DNA of 26,060 nucleotides. Origin: a bacterium. GTDB lineage: Bacteria > JAHJDO01. Position 1 is the first letter of the stretch; each line of letters starts with the position of its first letter. Below the pieces are notes generated by a model that saw only the letters and a program-made list of their open reading frames with translations, had not been told where the DNA came from and made no database searches. The stretch is taken from NCBI GenBank assembly GCA_030611945.1, contig JAUWOV010000013.1, positions 1 through 26,060 on the forward strand, given 5' to 3'. This document shows positions 8,080 through 15,398 of this stretch, piece after piece. Position numbers and translations under genes: made by a program.

Positions 8080-8646
8080 TTAGAATGAGATGCTGATTCC
8101 AATAAGGACTTTGCTTGAATTAAGTGGCACGTTGGGCTGTTTCATGCCAGCGTTAGATATGTGATGGAATCTATATTCTAATACAAATGAACGGTCTTTT
8201 TTGGTCTTGTAACTAAGTCCTAATCCCGCTTGATAGTTCCCGCAGAGATTAGCTCCAACGCCAGGTACGTTCGCTTCCGTATAGACAGGACCGCCGCCTA
8301 CAAAGAAATATGGTCTGTATTTCTGCGATGTCTTCAGCGTCCAGGATGCAAGAAAGTTCAAGCCAAAAATCTGGCCGTCATCAGGTTTAATAAGATAAGA
8401 CACAGGTAGTTCTATCAGGAAGTCATGACTTCCGCGATACCAGTCACGTCCGGTATCTTTGATTTTTCGCCTATATCTCAGAATTGTATCCACTGTCTCA
8501 ACATGTTCACGAGTTTTGCCGAGTCCCGGATGCGTGGTGCTGTAGCCGGTCATCAACATCCATGGCTCATCAGTCTGATCCGCATCGGCAAAGGCGACGT
8601 TAATTGCAACAACTGTGAACAGCAGTATTAGACAGGTTAATTTCAT
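8080..8646 (-). CDS. PagL-like lipid A deacylase family outer-membrane protein
   Basis: A 188-residue protein with a signal peptide (about residues 1-20, ending AFA) and alternating beta-barrel sequence ending in Phe (VLIGISISF), as expected for an outer-membrane barrel. The stretch EYRFHHISNAG is the PagL (acyloxyacyl hydrolase, PF09411-type) signature. His162 and Ser164 match the catalytic His and Ser of Pseudomonas PagL, which removes the 3-O-acyl chain from lipid A. The catalytic Glu should stand 12 residues after the Ser, and here Asn176 is found. Many family members have this PNPGxN version, so activity is uncertain. It is the last gene of the lipid operon, overlapping the acyltransferase stop by ATGA. 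It may trim, or simply bind, the lipid made by the operon. Confidence 0.78.
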   Translation of the reverse strand: MKLTCLILLFTVVAINVAFADADQTDEPWMLMTGYSTTHPGLGKTREHVETVDTILRYRRKIKDTGRDWYRGSHDFLIELPVSYLIKPDDGQIFGLNFLASWTLKTSQKYRPYFFVGGGPVYTEANVPGVGANLCGNYQAGLGLSYKTKKDRSFVLEYRFHHISNAGMKQPNVPLNSSKVLIGISISF

Positions 8647-9581
8647 GTCTTCATTTTACCTGTGCTTTTTGTTTCTTCTTCCCACACATTAGAAAACAAA
8701 AAATATTGGTAAGGGTGTTTGTGTGTATATGCTTCAAGCAACGCGGCAAATTTTTGAACCCATTGCTGTAGTTGATGACGTTTATCCTTCCCATTCTCAT
8801 AGCATGGATACAGTACATTAGATACATCAACAATGTACTTATAAGCAGATACCTTCTCTGACAATAGAACAACTACTGGACATCTTGCTGCTGCTGCAAT
8901 TGTAAAGCCGCCGTAAGGGAACCATGCTTTCTTTCCAAGAAATAAAACTTCCACAGCCTTAAACCCATATCTGCGGTCACCCATAATGGACACAATCTGC
9001 TTTTCCTTTAACTTGTTCATGATTTCAACAATTCCACCAAGATCCTGTTCCGGAGAAATAATCCTGATATGGTTTTGTTCCCTGCTAATGCGCAGTGAAC
9101 TTTGCACTGCAGGGTTATCTTCCGGACGCATAACCAGATACACTGTTTTTTCCAGTTTTTTCAACACAGTCATAGCAACTTGCCAGTTACCGACATGAGC
9201 GGTCAACAAAATTATTCCATGATGTGAACTCTGAACCAGAGATTTAATTCGTTCATATCCGCGTATTTGGATATCAAATATTTCCTGTCCTGAAACAACG
9301 GCGTATCGGTCAATAAGCTGTTTTCCCTGATTTACAAACAACAAATATACGTGTCTCAGCCTTTTTACAAAACCATGTGACGGAAACCTTCTCTTAATAT
9401 ATGCAGTTGCTCCAGAAATAGCTGTTCGGTCAAACAGCACATAATAGATACATACAATATATAATAATCCATACGCTCCTCTTAACCCAAAGAGGCGCAG
9501 AGAAATCCTGAAAAACCAGAATCCAAGGGCATTGCCCCTTCTCTTTGCTTCAATTTTTCGAGATGCTTTAGCTTTTTTCAC
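8643..9581 (-). CDS. LpxL/HtrB-like lipid acyltransferase
   Basis: A 312-residue protein of the bacterial lipid A biosynthesis acyltransferase family, which moves an acyl chain from ACP to a glycolipid at the inner membrane. The N-terminus RGNALGFWFFRISLRLFGLR followed by AYGLLYIV is the usual membrane-entry helix. The catalytic motif is TAHVGNWQ with His129, the MRPEDNP and GDRRYG segments follow, and AAAARCPVV stands where family members have the acceptor-binding strand. The HX4(D/E) motif ends in Gln134 instead of an acid. The longest frame would begin inside the previous gene. I choose the GTG at 9581, which overlaps the DUF2062 stop as GTGA. Last but one in the lipid operon, it probably attaches the operon's acyl product to a lipid. 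Confidence 0.85.
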   Translation of the reverse strand: MKKAKASRKIEAKRRGNALGFWFFRISLRLFGLRGAYGLLYIVCIYYVLFDRTAISGATAYIKRRFPSHGFVKRLRHVYLLFVNQGKQLIDRYAVVSGQEIFDIQIRGYERIKSLVQSSHHGIILLTAHVGNWQVAMTVLKKLEKTVYLVMRPEDNPAVQSSLRISREQNHIRIISPEQDLGGIVEIMNKLKEKQIVSIMGDRRYGFKAVEVLFLGKKAWFPYGGFTIAAAARCPVVVLLSEKVSAYKYIVDVSNVLYPCYENGKDKRHQLQQWVQKFAALLEAYTHKHPYQYFLFSNVWEEETKSTGKMKT

Positions 9582-9997
9582 TTGTTCTGCAATGCTTTCG
9601 CTGTGAAAAACACACTTATTCCTACAATAACTGCCAACACAGGCGCAATGATAAGAGAGCCAAGCAGCCATTCCAACAATCTGTCGTGGAATTGCTTAAA
9701 AATAACATCCATGGAAACATCGGTTAACCAGTGACCGTGCCGCATATAATATCCCAGTTCAATGCAGGCTACAGGGACAAAAGGCGGCATGCATAAATGC
9801 TGTATAGCCAGCGCCATAATCTTATTCAGACGCAGTCGTATTGTTACATAGATGATTGCTAATGTATGAGTAGAGATAAGTGGTAATGTTCCAAGAAAAA
9901 TCCCTACACCTGCAGATAAACCTAATCCAGCGGGAGTAGCATTTTCCCTTAACAACGTTTTCAATAATTTAATTGGGGAAAAGTTATTATGTTTCAC
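9578..9997 (-). CDS. DUF2062 membrane protein
   Basis: A 139-residue protein of the DUF2062 family. The family core is seen in RENATPAGLGLSAGVGIFLG followed by TLPL, then ALAIQHLCMPPFVPVACIELGYYMRHG, then a C-terminal hydrophobic segment (LIIAPVLAVIVGISVFF). About three membrane segments are expected. The biochemical function is unknown; the domain is often found near or fused to glycosyl- and acyltransferases. I choose the GTG at 9997, overlapping the radical SAM gene by 11 bases, because the longer frame upstream only repeats sequence inside that gene. It is coupled to the acyltransferase gene by a GTGA overlap, which suggests joint work at the inner membrane. Confidence 0.8.
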   Translation of the reverse strand: MKHNNFSPIKLLKTLLRENATPAGLGLSAGVGIFLGTLPLISTHTLAIIYVTIRLRLNKIMALAIQHLCMPPFVPVACIELGYYMRHGHWLTDVSMDVIFKQFHDRLLEWLLGSLIIAPVLAVIVGISVFFTAKALQNK

Positions 9998-11354
9998 GCA
10001 GTCTTTTTCTTTTATTTCCAGAAATAAGCATATCCCACATAGAGCCTGAATATCCAAGTTTATGAAGAAACTGCAAACTGGTATCCATGACATCAGGAGG
10101 AAAAATACAATGCCTAATGCCGGAAAACGCTTTAGTTAATGTATCCTCCAGCCACTCCTTATCAATGTTTGGAGAAATGTAGTAAACCGGTTCTAACAAA
10201 TCCTGACCGCTGGAAAGAAGCCCTTCTTTAGTCGCTATGCGCTCAAGAGTGGTGCCGGGAAGAATTCGTATTCCCATAAAAATAAAAGATACCGTTTTTT
10301 TCAGGTTCTTGATATTCTCTATTCCCTCAAGCACTGTTTCTCGCGTCTCGCCCGGACAGCCAAACATATAATAATGCGCTGTAGCAATACCTGAACGGAC
10401 AAAGGAATCGTTGCACTCAATGATGTCCCTGAACAGAAATGATTTACCAAGTTTACGAAGTGTTGTATCGGTAGATGCATCGGATCCAAGTTCCGCTGCT
10501 TTCAGCCCGGTCTGTTTCATCAGCGCTATAATCTCATCATCCAGCTTTTCCGGCTTGAAGAACGCAGTCCATGGAGTAGATATCCCTCTTTTTGCCATTT
10601 CCCGAACTACGTTCAGATAATGTTTTTGATCATCATTAAAAACCGAATCGGTAAAGAAGATATATTTTGCCTTGTGCGTATCAGTCAGTATCTGAATATC
10701 ATCAACCACTGCCTTCGGATCCCTGCAGCGAATACTTGTCCCTTCCAAAATAGGATAAGAGCAGTATACACAATTATGTGTACAACCACGCTTTGTTTGT
10801 ATAGGTCCAATATTCCCCGTTTTTAGATAAAAATCTATGATACCGGGGTCGTAACACGCAGATGAAATTTCTTTTCCGCTTAACTTGGATGCAGTCCGTA
10901 TGCAACGCTCTTTTGGATACTTCCCTTTTTCAGCATCTGCAACAAATTTAAGCATAAGCGTCTCTCCCTCTCCAACAATTCCATAATCAGCGCCAACTTC
11001 ACGTAGGATTGTTTCAGGCATAATGGAAAATGCCGCCCCGCCAAGCACTATCGGCACATTTGTTTGCGTGCGAATTGTTTGCACAATATCTTTAGCAACT
11101 TCAATATATCTTTGTTCATTTAGAAGGTTTACATTATCAATATTGCGAATTGATACACCAATAATGTCCGGAGTACTGTCTCCGATTGCGCTGCAAAGCG
11201 CATTCATAGACTTATTATTCTGAAGAAAATCAAACTGATATACCTTATGTCCTCCATTACGCAGAGCTGCTGCAATCATGCCTAATCCCAATGGATATAC
11301 AGGATATGGAGTGCTGGCAATATTGGAAGCAATCAGCAGGATTCTCACAACCAT
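9987..11354 (-). CDS. B12-binding radical SAM protein (second copy in the operon)
   Basis: A 455-residue two-domain enzyme. Residues 1-140 form a Rossmann-like cobalamin-binding domain (LLIASN, PLGLGMIAAALRNGGHKV, GVSIRN, VLGGAAFS, YGIVGEGE). From about 180 a radical SAM domain carries the cluster motif C191-x3-C195-x2-C198 in RGCTHNCVYCSYP, followed by FFTDSVFN and FGCPGETRET. The DxHxxG His ligand is absent, which is common in this class. It resembles the lipid-biosynthesis B12/radical SAM proteins found with ladderane-type clusters (from memory). Methylation, cyclisation or desaturation of an acyl chain are all possible. It overlaps the other radical SAM gene by ten bases; a GTG at 11348 is an alternative start. 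Confidence 0.85.
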   Translation of the reverse strand: MVVRILLIASNIASTPYPVYPLGLGMIAAALRNGGHKVYQFDFLQNNKSMNALCSAIGDSTPDIIGVSIRNIDNVNLLNEQRYIEVAKDIVQTIRTQTNVPIVLGGAAFSIMPETILREVGADYGIVGEGETLMLKFVADAEKGKYPKERCIRTASKLSGKEISSACYDPGIIDFYLKTGNIGPIQTKRGCTHNCVYCSYPILEGTSIRCRDPKAVVDDIQILTDTHKAKYIFFTDSVFNDDQKHYLNVVREMAKRGISTPWTAFFKPEKLDDEIIALMKQTGLKAAELGSDASTDTTLRKLGKSFLFRDIIECNDSFVRSGIATAHYYMFGCPGETRETVLEGIENIKNLKKTVSFIFMGIRILPGTTLERIATKEGLLSSGQDLLEPVYYISPNIDKEWLEDTLTKAFSGIRHCIFPPDVMDTSLQFLHKLGYSGSMWDMLISGNKRKRLRET

Positions 11355-12592
11355 GCTCGATTGGCATTTAATCTGGCTCTTTTATAAGTCATGTCTTTCT
11401 TTTCTTTTTCAATAACTTTAAGAAACAGCTTTGCCATCTTCATTTCTTTGCCGCAGTCAGAATAAAATGTTTCCCATGCATAGTGATACATCTTTTGCAG
11501 TGACTTTGCAGTCATTTTAGCCGGTTTAAATACAACTTCCCCTGTTGTGTATTGAATCCAGTTGTTATGAAGAATTCTATTCTCTTTTTCCAGCTGATTT
11601 CTTATCGGCGTATGAAGAAATGGAGTAAGGATAGTGAATTCAGCAAGATCAAGATTTATTTCCAAAAGAAAATCAACTAACCGCTTTATATAATCTTCAT
11701 CATGATAGTCCAATCCGAGAATAATAGTCCCTTCAACTCCTATACCGCGTTCCTGCAAATGTTTCACTCTTCTGCGAATATGATCCGAGGTATCTATTAT
11801 TGCCTGATACACATACCAGCATCCTGCTTTAGCGGCTAAATCCAATATTTCATCATCATCCTTTATGGGATGAGATATCCACTTCTTTTTCAATGGAGCA
11901 ATTGCCTTGAACAGCTCCTTTTCCCATTCATCGTTCTGCGCTAAGGAATTATCAACAAAAAATAACCTGTTATTGTTAATGCTTTCCAGCTCCCTCACTA
12001 CTGCGTCAATAGGACGCGGTCTGAATTTGCGCCCTCCCAAATATGGCGTACAGCAGGGAAAACAATCAAATCGACATCCTCGAGATGCATGTACCAGATC
12101 AACCATCTGTACACCGCGAAAATTATATAGTTCACGCTTAAGAATACTGCGTTTGGCAGTCCCAACCAGATTCATGTCGGGAAAATCGTGAAAAAAGTCA
12201 TACGTTTTTTCTAGATGACCTTTTTTAAAATCGTCAATAACCTTATCAAACTTACCTTCAGCCTCCCCTAAAAAAACAGCATCAGCATGAGACATTGTCT
12301 CTTCCGCATGAAGCATTGTTGCAATGCCGCCAAATACCACCTTTTTCCCATGAGCCCGATACCAGTCGGCAATCTCCCATGCGCGGGGCATCTGGCATGT
12401 CAGCATAACCGAGAGCACAACTAAGTCTGCGTCTTCAGAAAAATCAAGTTTCTCAACATTTTCATCACAAAAAGAAATTTCAACATCATCACTCAGCGCT
12501 GCAGCAAAACACACCGGACCATGAGGCGGCAGATTAAATTCCGTCTGGTCCATTAGTTTCGGCCATGTGGGATATATCAGCTTTATTTTCAT
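11345..12592 (-). CDS. B12-binding radical SAM protein (first copy in the operon)
   Basis: A 415-residue protein with a shortened cobalamin-binding domain (MKIKLIYPTWP, LPPHGPVCFAAALSD, VVLSVMLTCQMPRAWEIADW, VVFGGIATMLH, AVFLGEAEG) and a radical SAM domain with C173-x3-C177-x2-C180 in RGCRFDCFPCCTPY. LFFVDNSLAQND and IILGLDYHDED are the usual later strands. It differs clearly from the neighbouring radical SAM protein, so this is not a recent duplication. BchE, HpnJ and similar B12/SAM enzymes carry out methylation or ring formation; the substrate here is presumably the ACP-bound or lipid-bound chain made by the ketosynthase pair (inference). The start ATG overlaps the ketosynthase-like stop (ATGA) and has AAAAGGAT just before it. 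Confidence 0.83.
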   Translation of the reverse strand: MKIKLIYPTWPKLMDQTEFNLPPHGPVCFAAALSDDVEISFCDENVEKLDFSEDADLVVLSVMLTCQMPRAWEIADWYRAHGKKVVFGGIATMLHAEETMSHADAVFLGEAEGKFDKVIDDFKKGHLEKTYDFFHDFPDMNLVGTAKRSILKRELYNFRGVQMVDLVHASRGCRFDCFPCCTPYLGGRKFRPRPIDAVVRELESINNNRLFFVDNSLAQNDEWEKELFKAIAPLKKKWISHPIKDDDEILDLAAKAGCWYVYQAIIDTSDHIRRRVKHLQERGIGVEGTIILGLDYHDEDYIKRLVDFLLEINLDLAEFTILTPFLHTPIRNQLEKENRILHNNWIQYTTGEVVFKPAKMTAKSLQKMYHYAWETFYSDCGKEMKMAKLFLKVIEKEKKDMTYKRARLNANRAWL

Positions 12593-13167
12593 ATCCTTTT
12601 TGAAGAAGCGTCCTCTTCTTTTTTCATCACAAAACAGACAGCTTTGTTTTTACCGACTTTCATAGCCACTACTGTTGATGCTTCTTTGCGGGAGATTATG
12701 CCTTCTGCATATTGCAGTAAAGATGGAATTTGTTTTTGCGGAAAACCGATATACAATAATGGTCCCTGAAATCCAAAGTGTATTGATGCTTCTGCCAGAG
12801 GACTTGACGGAAGTGTGTAGATAAAAAGATTTCCGCGCGCGAGTTTTCTGCCTGTCTGCACGTAATCTTCGAAATAATTCAGATTGGATTTCAGACATCC
12901 GTCGGCATTTGTGCCGATGATAGCAATATCCTGTTTGCGTTTTTCGGAATACTTTATTCCTGCATCATGCAGCGCCAAAGCACCTGCGCAGCAAGCCATT
13001 TTTGACGTTATGTCAAACCTTCCGAAATTCTTTACAGGATACAAAAATACTGATTCATTCTGCAGCTTTGAATGCAGAGATTTTATATCAGTATAATCTC
13101 TGCGTATTTTTCTTTTTACACAGCCATATTTTTCTTTAGCGATCCAGCCAATACCTGAAATAATCAT
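12589..13167 (-). CDS. Half-length ketosynthase-like protein (chain-length-factor-like)
   Basis: A 192-residue protein matching only the N-terminal half of a beta-ketoacyl synthase, as in the PF13723-type proteins of polyene clusters. IAIIGTNADGC (81-91), FIYTLPSSPLAEASIHFGF (115-133) and GP (135-136) follow thiolase-fold order. Eight residues after GP the operon's ketosynthase has its active Cys; this protein has Gln144. Gln at this position is the hallmark of the chain-length factor (KS-beta) of type II polyketide synthases. The C-terminal half with the two catalytic His is missing, so it cannot condense by itself. It probably pairs with the adjacent ketosynthase and shapes its product length. 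It overlaps genes on both sides by ATGA, which suggests equimolar synthesis. Confidence 0.78.
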   Translation of the reverse strand: MIISGIGWIAKEKYGCVKRKIRRDYTDIKSLHSKLQNESVFLYPVKNFGRFDITSKMACCAGALALHDAGIKYSEKRKQDIAIIGTNADGCLKSNLNYFEDYVQTGRKLARGNLFIYTLPSSPLAEASIHFGFQGPLLYIGFPQKQIPSLLQYAEGIISRKEASTVVAMKVGKNKAVCFVMKKEEDASSKRI

Positions 13168-14312
13168 AACTGCTGCTTATCACATTTTTTCAATATCAAT
13201 GCGGAATTCACTCCGCCAAATCCGGCATTGATAGAAATAGTTACAGGGTTGTTAAATGCACACTGTTCATTGGAGACCCAGCCCTCAGCTTCATTATCAG
13301 CAACACGCAGATTAACTGTAGGCGGAACAAGTTTTTTTCTTAATGACTGTAATGCCACAATTACCTCTACAAGACCAGCTGCCCCCATCGTATGCCCTAT
13401 TCCTCCCTTAATTGAGTATGTTGGCACAGCTTTGGACGTAAAAACAGATTTAAACGCCTTCATTTCCATCGCATCATTATATATCGTTCCCGTACCATGC
13501 GCAGCTATGCATCCCACGACATTTTCAGAGATATTCGCTGATCGCAGGGCTTTACGCATAGCCAGCGCCAGTCCGCCGCCATCTCTGGACGGACCTGTCA
13601 TGTGATTGGCATCATTTGTCAGTCCCCATCCTGCTATTTCTCCGATAATAAATCTTTTTTCCTGAAGAGCTCTTTCTTTACTCATAACCAAAACAAATCC
13701 TGCCGCTTCGCCAAGGCTTAGTCCCCTTCTGTTTTTATCAAATGGCCGCGCTGTATCTTTATCTAACGCCATCAAAGAAGAAAATCCGGCAAAAACAAAT
13801 TCACTTACAATGTCACAAGCAACTATCAGCGCGCAATCATGCTCTTTACTACGAATCATTGCTGATGCCTGGGCAATTGCGCTGCTTGAAGAAGTACATG
13901 CCGCAGAAATAATAATTCCGGGCGACTTTATTCCGCTCAAACATTGCACCTTGCTTAACAGACATCCTGGCGCGCTTTCGTTCGCATTGCCTTTGCCGCT
14001 AAGAACCTGTTTCTCCAGAATATCTATTTCGCCTGTTGTGGTTGCTAAAATTAAAAGTGCGTCCTTTGGAATAATGGCAGACGCTTTCTTTAGCAACGGC
14101 TTCAGCATCTGCATTACCAGAGAATCACTTTGCCCTGTTTTAAGTTCAGCGATTGTAGCCGCTTTTTTTGTTTGAAACGCCTCTGTATCAAAACGGTTTA
14201 ACGGATTTATTGCAGTCTTTCCGGATAAAAGCCCATTCCAGCACGCATCAATACCCAGTCCATAAGGAGTTATGAGGTCACATGCAACAACAACTGCCTC
14301 CGGCGCATGCAT
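13164..14312 (-). CDS. Beta-ketoacyl-ACP synthase (KAS II type)
   Basis: A 382-residue condensing enzyme with a full Cys-His-His set: C139 in SAACTSSSSA, H272 in AAHGTGTIYND, and K302/H307 in SIKGGIGHTMGAAG. It adds two-carbon units from malonyl-ACP to an acyl-ACP in the cytoplasm. RPFDKNRRGLSLGEAAGF and the C-terminal NAGFGGVNSALIL are typical FabF-type strands. An ATG at 14333 would add seven residues. I prefer the ATG at 14312, one base after the hotdog gene stop, because AAGGAA stands seven bases before it. The short, operon-bound form, next to a Gln-type partner, points to a dedicated ketosynthase rather than housekeeping FabF. Neither an acyl carrier protein nor a ketoreductase is in the operon, so these must be shared with general fatty acid synthesis. 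Confidence 0.88.
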   Translation of the reverse strand: MHAPEAVVVACDLITPYGLGIDACWNGLLSGKTAINPLNRFDTEAFQTKKAATIAELKTGQSDSLVMQMLKPLLKKASAIIPKDALLILATTTGEIDILEKQVLSGKGNANESAPGCLLSKVQCLSGIKSPGIIISAACTSSSSAIAQASAMIRSKEHDCALIVACDIVSEFVFAGFSSLMALDKDTARPFDKNRRGLSLGEAAGFVLVMSKERALQEKRFIIGEIAGWGLTNDANHMTGPSRDGGGLALAMRKALRSANISENVVGCIAAHGTGTIYNDAMEMKAFKSVFTSKAVPTYSIKGGIGHTMGAAGLVEVIVALQSLRKKLVPPTVNLRVADNEAEGWVSNEQCAFNNPVTISINAGFGGVNSALILKKCDKQQL

Positions 14313-14313
14313 A

Positions 14314-14706
14314 TTAGTTTCCTTGTGTTTCATCTTTGAAACCTACTCTCAGCTGCAGCTTGGCAACTTTTTTGTTTTTACTGGTTACTAATGCTTTTAT
14401 GAGCGCTTCGCTGTTGCTTTCTGTTTGTTTTCTGTAATTAAAAACAAGTTCTTCTTCTGGAGAAACCGGTGAAAGGAATTTTGCCGAAACAATTTCCTTC
14501 AATCTAATATCTTTCTTTTCCCATGCCTGAAGCATTACTATAACCGCCTGTATTTTACAAACACCAGGAAGAACAGGTTTGCCTGGAAAATGCCCCCGAA
14601 ACCCAATGAATTCTGCTGGGAAAAGAAAGCGCGCATATACCTCCCCTTTTTTAGTTTCAGCTAAATCAAACATGCATTGTTTTATCTCCTGTATGAGCTT
14701 ATTCAC
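14314..14706 (-). CDS. FabZ-type hotdog protein (3-hydroxyacyl-ACP dehydratase family)
   Basis: A 130-residue single-hotdog protein. FRGHFPGKPVLPGVCKIQAV is the FabZ/FabA signature, with His39 in GHFPG. In FabZ a catalytic Glu lies 14 residues later; here it is Gln53 (in KIQAV). The family removes water from 3-hydroxyacyl-ACP to make a trans-2 double bond. With Gln instead of Glu it may be slow, act with a partner, or serve as a binding or shuttling protein. The start is a GTG at 14706 overlapping the lipoprotein stop by four bases (GTGA). Its place just before the ketosynthase supports a role in chain building. Confidence 0.8.
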   Translation of the reverse strand: MNKLIQEIKQCMFDLAETKKGEVYARFLFPAEFIGFRGHFPGKPVLPGVCKIQAVIVMLQAWEKKDIRLKEIVSAKFLSPVSPEEELVFNYRKQTESNSEALIKALVTSKNKKVAKLQLRVGFKDETQGN

Positions 14707-15398
14707 GTCTGAATCTCTTTCAATCGCACAGTTAGCTGATAGTTATATTTATGATGTCTGAGCATAATGCCGGATGGATATAGTTTCCCGTTCTTCCTGC
14801 GGTACTCATAATAAAAAACACTCCATATCTTTCGCCACCCTTTATAATATCGTTTTTCAACCAACAGGTTGTCAGCGCCGGCGAATGTGTATTCCATTAC
14901 ACCTTTTTCTGCAGACTGCCTGAAAACAATCTTGTTTTTCTTTTTATATATTTTAGCTTCAGGGTCAGGAATACAGTCAAAATAAATTCTTTTAATATCA
15001 TCTGCCACTGCCTTAGCAAAATTGCCGGGAAAAGAAGCTCCTTCAAAAGCGAACTTGCATTTAACACTGCTATTATTCCCGGATAATTCAAATAGCTTAA
15101 TACCTGCATGATTAAGACAGACAATCGTAAAAAGCTTTTGAATGGCGTCAATATCAGTGTATCCAATAGCGGAGAACTTGTGCCGCCTATACTGGAAAAC
15201 AATTGTGCTAAGTACCTTGAATTTTTGAGGAAGGGTACTGGCAAATTGCTCCCGAATTGCTGCAGGATGCACTTTGCTGACAGAAACATATTGAACCCTT
15301 TTAAACGGGACACTGCTGCATCCTGAAATGCACAATACAAGCAATACAAAGACTAAATTCTTAATTTTCTTTTCTTTGTGTCTATGTGCCTTTGCCAC
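14703..15398 (-). CDS. Lipoprotein of the lipid operon (DUF3261-like)
   Basis: A 231-residue lipoprotein. A basic N-terminus (KAHRHKEKKIKN), a hydrophobic stretch (LVFVLLVL) and a lipobox CISG-C27 are clear, so it should be lipidated and anchored in the inner or outer membrane facing the periplasm. The rest is mixed beta-strand sequence (VFQYRRHKFSAIGYTDID, IKLFELSGN, IVFRQS, YYEYRRKNGKLYPSGIML). Aryl-polyene clusters carry a DUF3261 lipoprotein in the same place, between exporter and dehydratase genes. I infer a similar part in lipid delivery but cannot confirm the family by eye. It starts with a GTG 17 bases inside the exporter gene; no ATG fits. Confidence 0.7.
   Translation of the reverse strand: MAKAHRHKEKKIKNLVFVLLVLCISGCSSVPFKRVQYVSVSKVHPAAIREQFASTLPQKFKVLSTIVFQYRRHKFSAIGYTDIDAIQKLFTIVCLNHAGIKLFELSGNNSSVKCKFAFEGASFPGNFAKAVADDIKRIYFDCIPDPEAKIYKKKNKIVFRQSAEKGVMEYTFAGADNLLVEKRYYKGWRKIWSVFYYEYRRKNGKLYPSGIMLRHHKYNYQLTVRLKEIQT

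Noticed and set aside
14897-15349. A 150-codon frame on the same strand as the lipoprotein gene
   Set aside because: It lies in another frame within the lipoprotein gene. That gene has a lipobox and couples to both neighbours, while this frame has no signal or family pattern.
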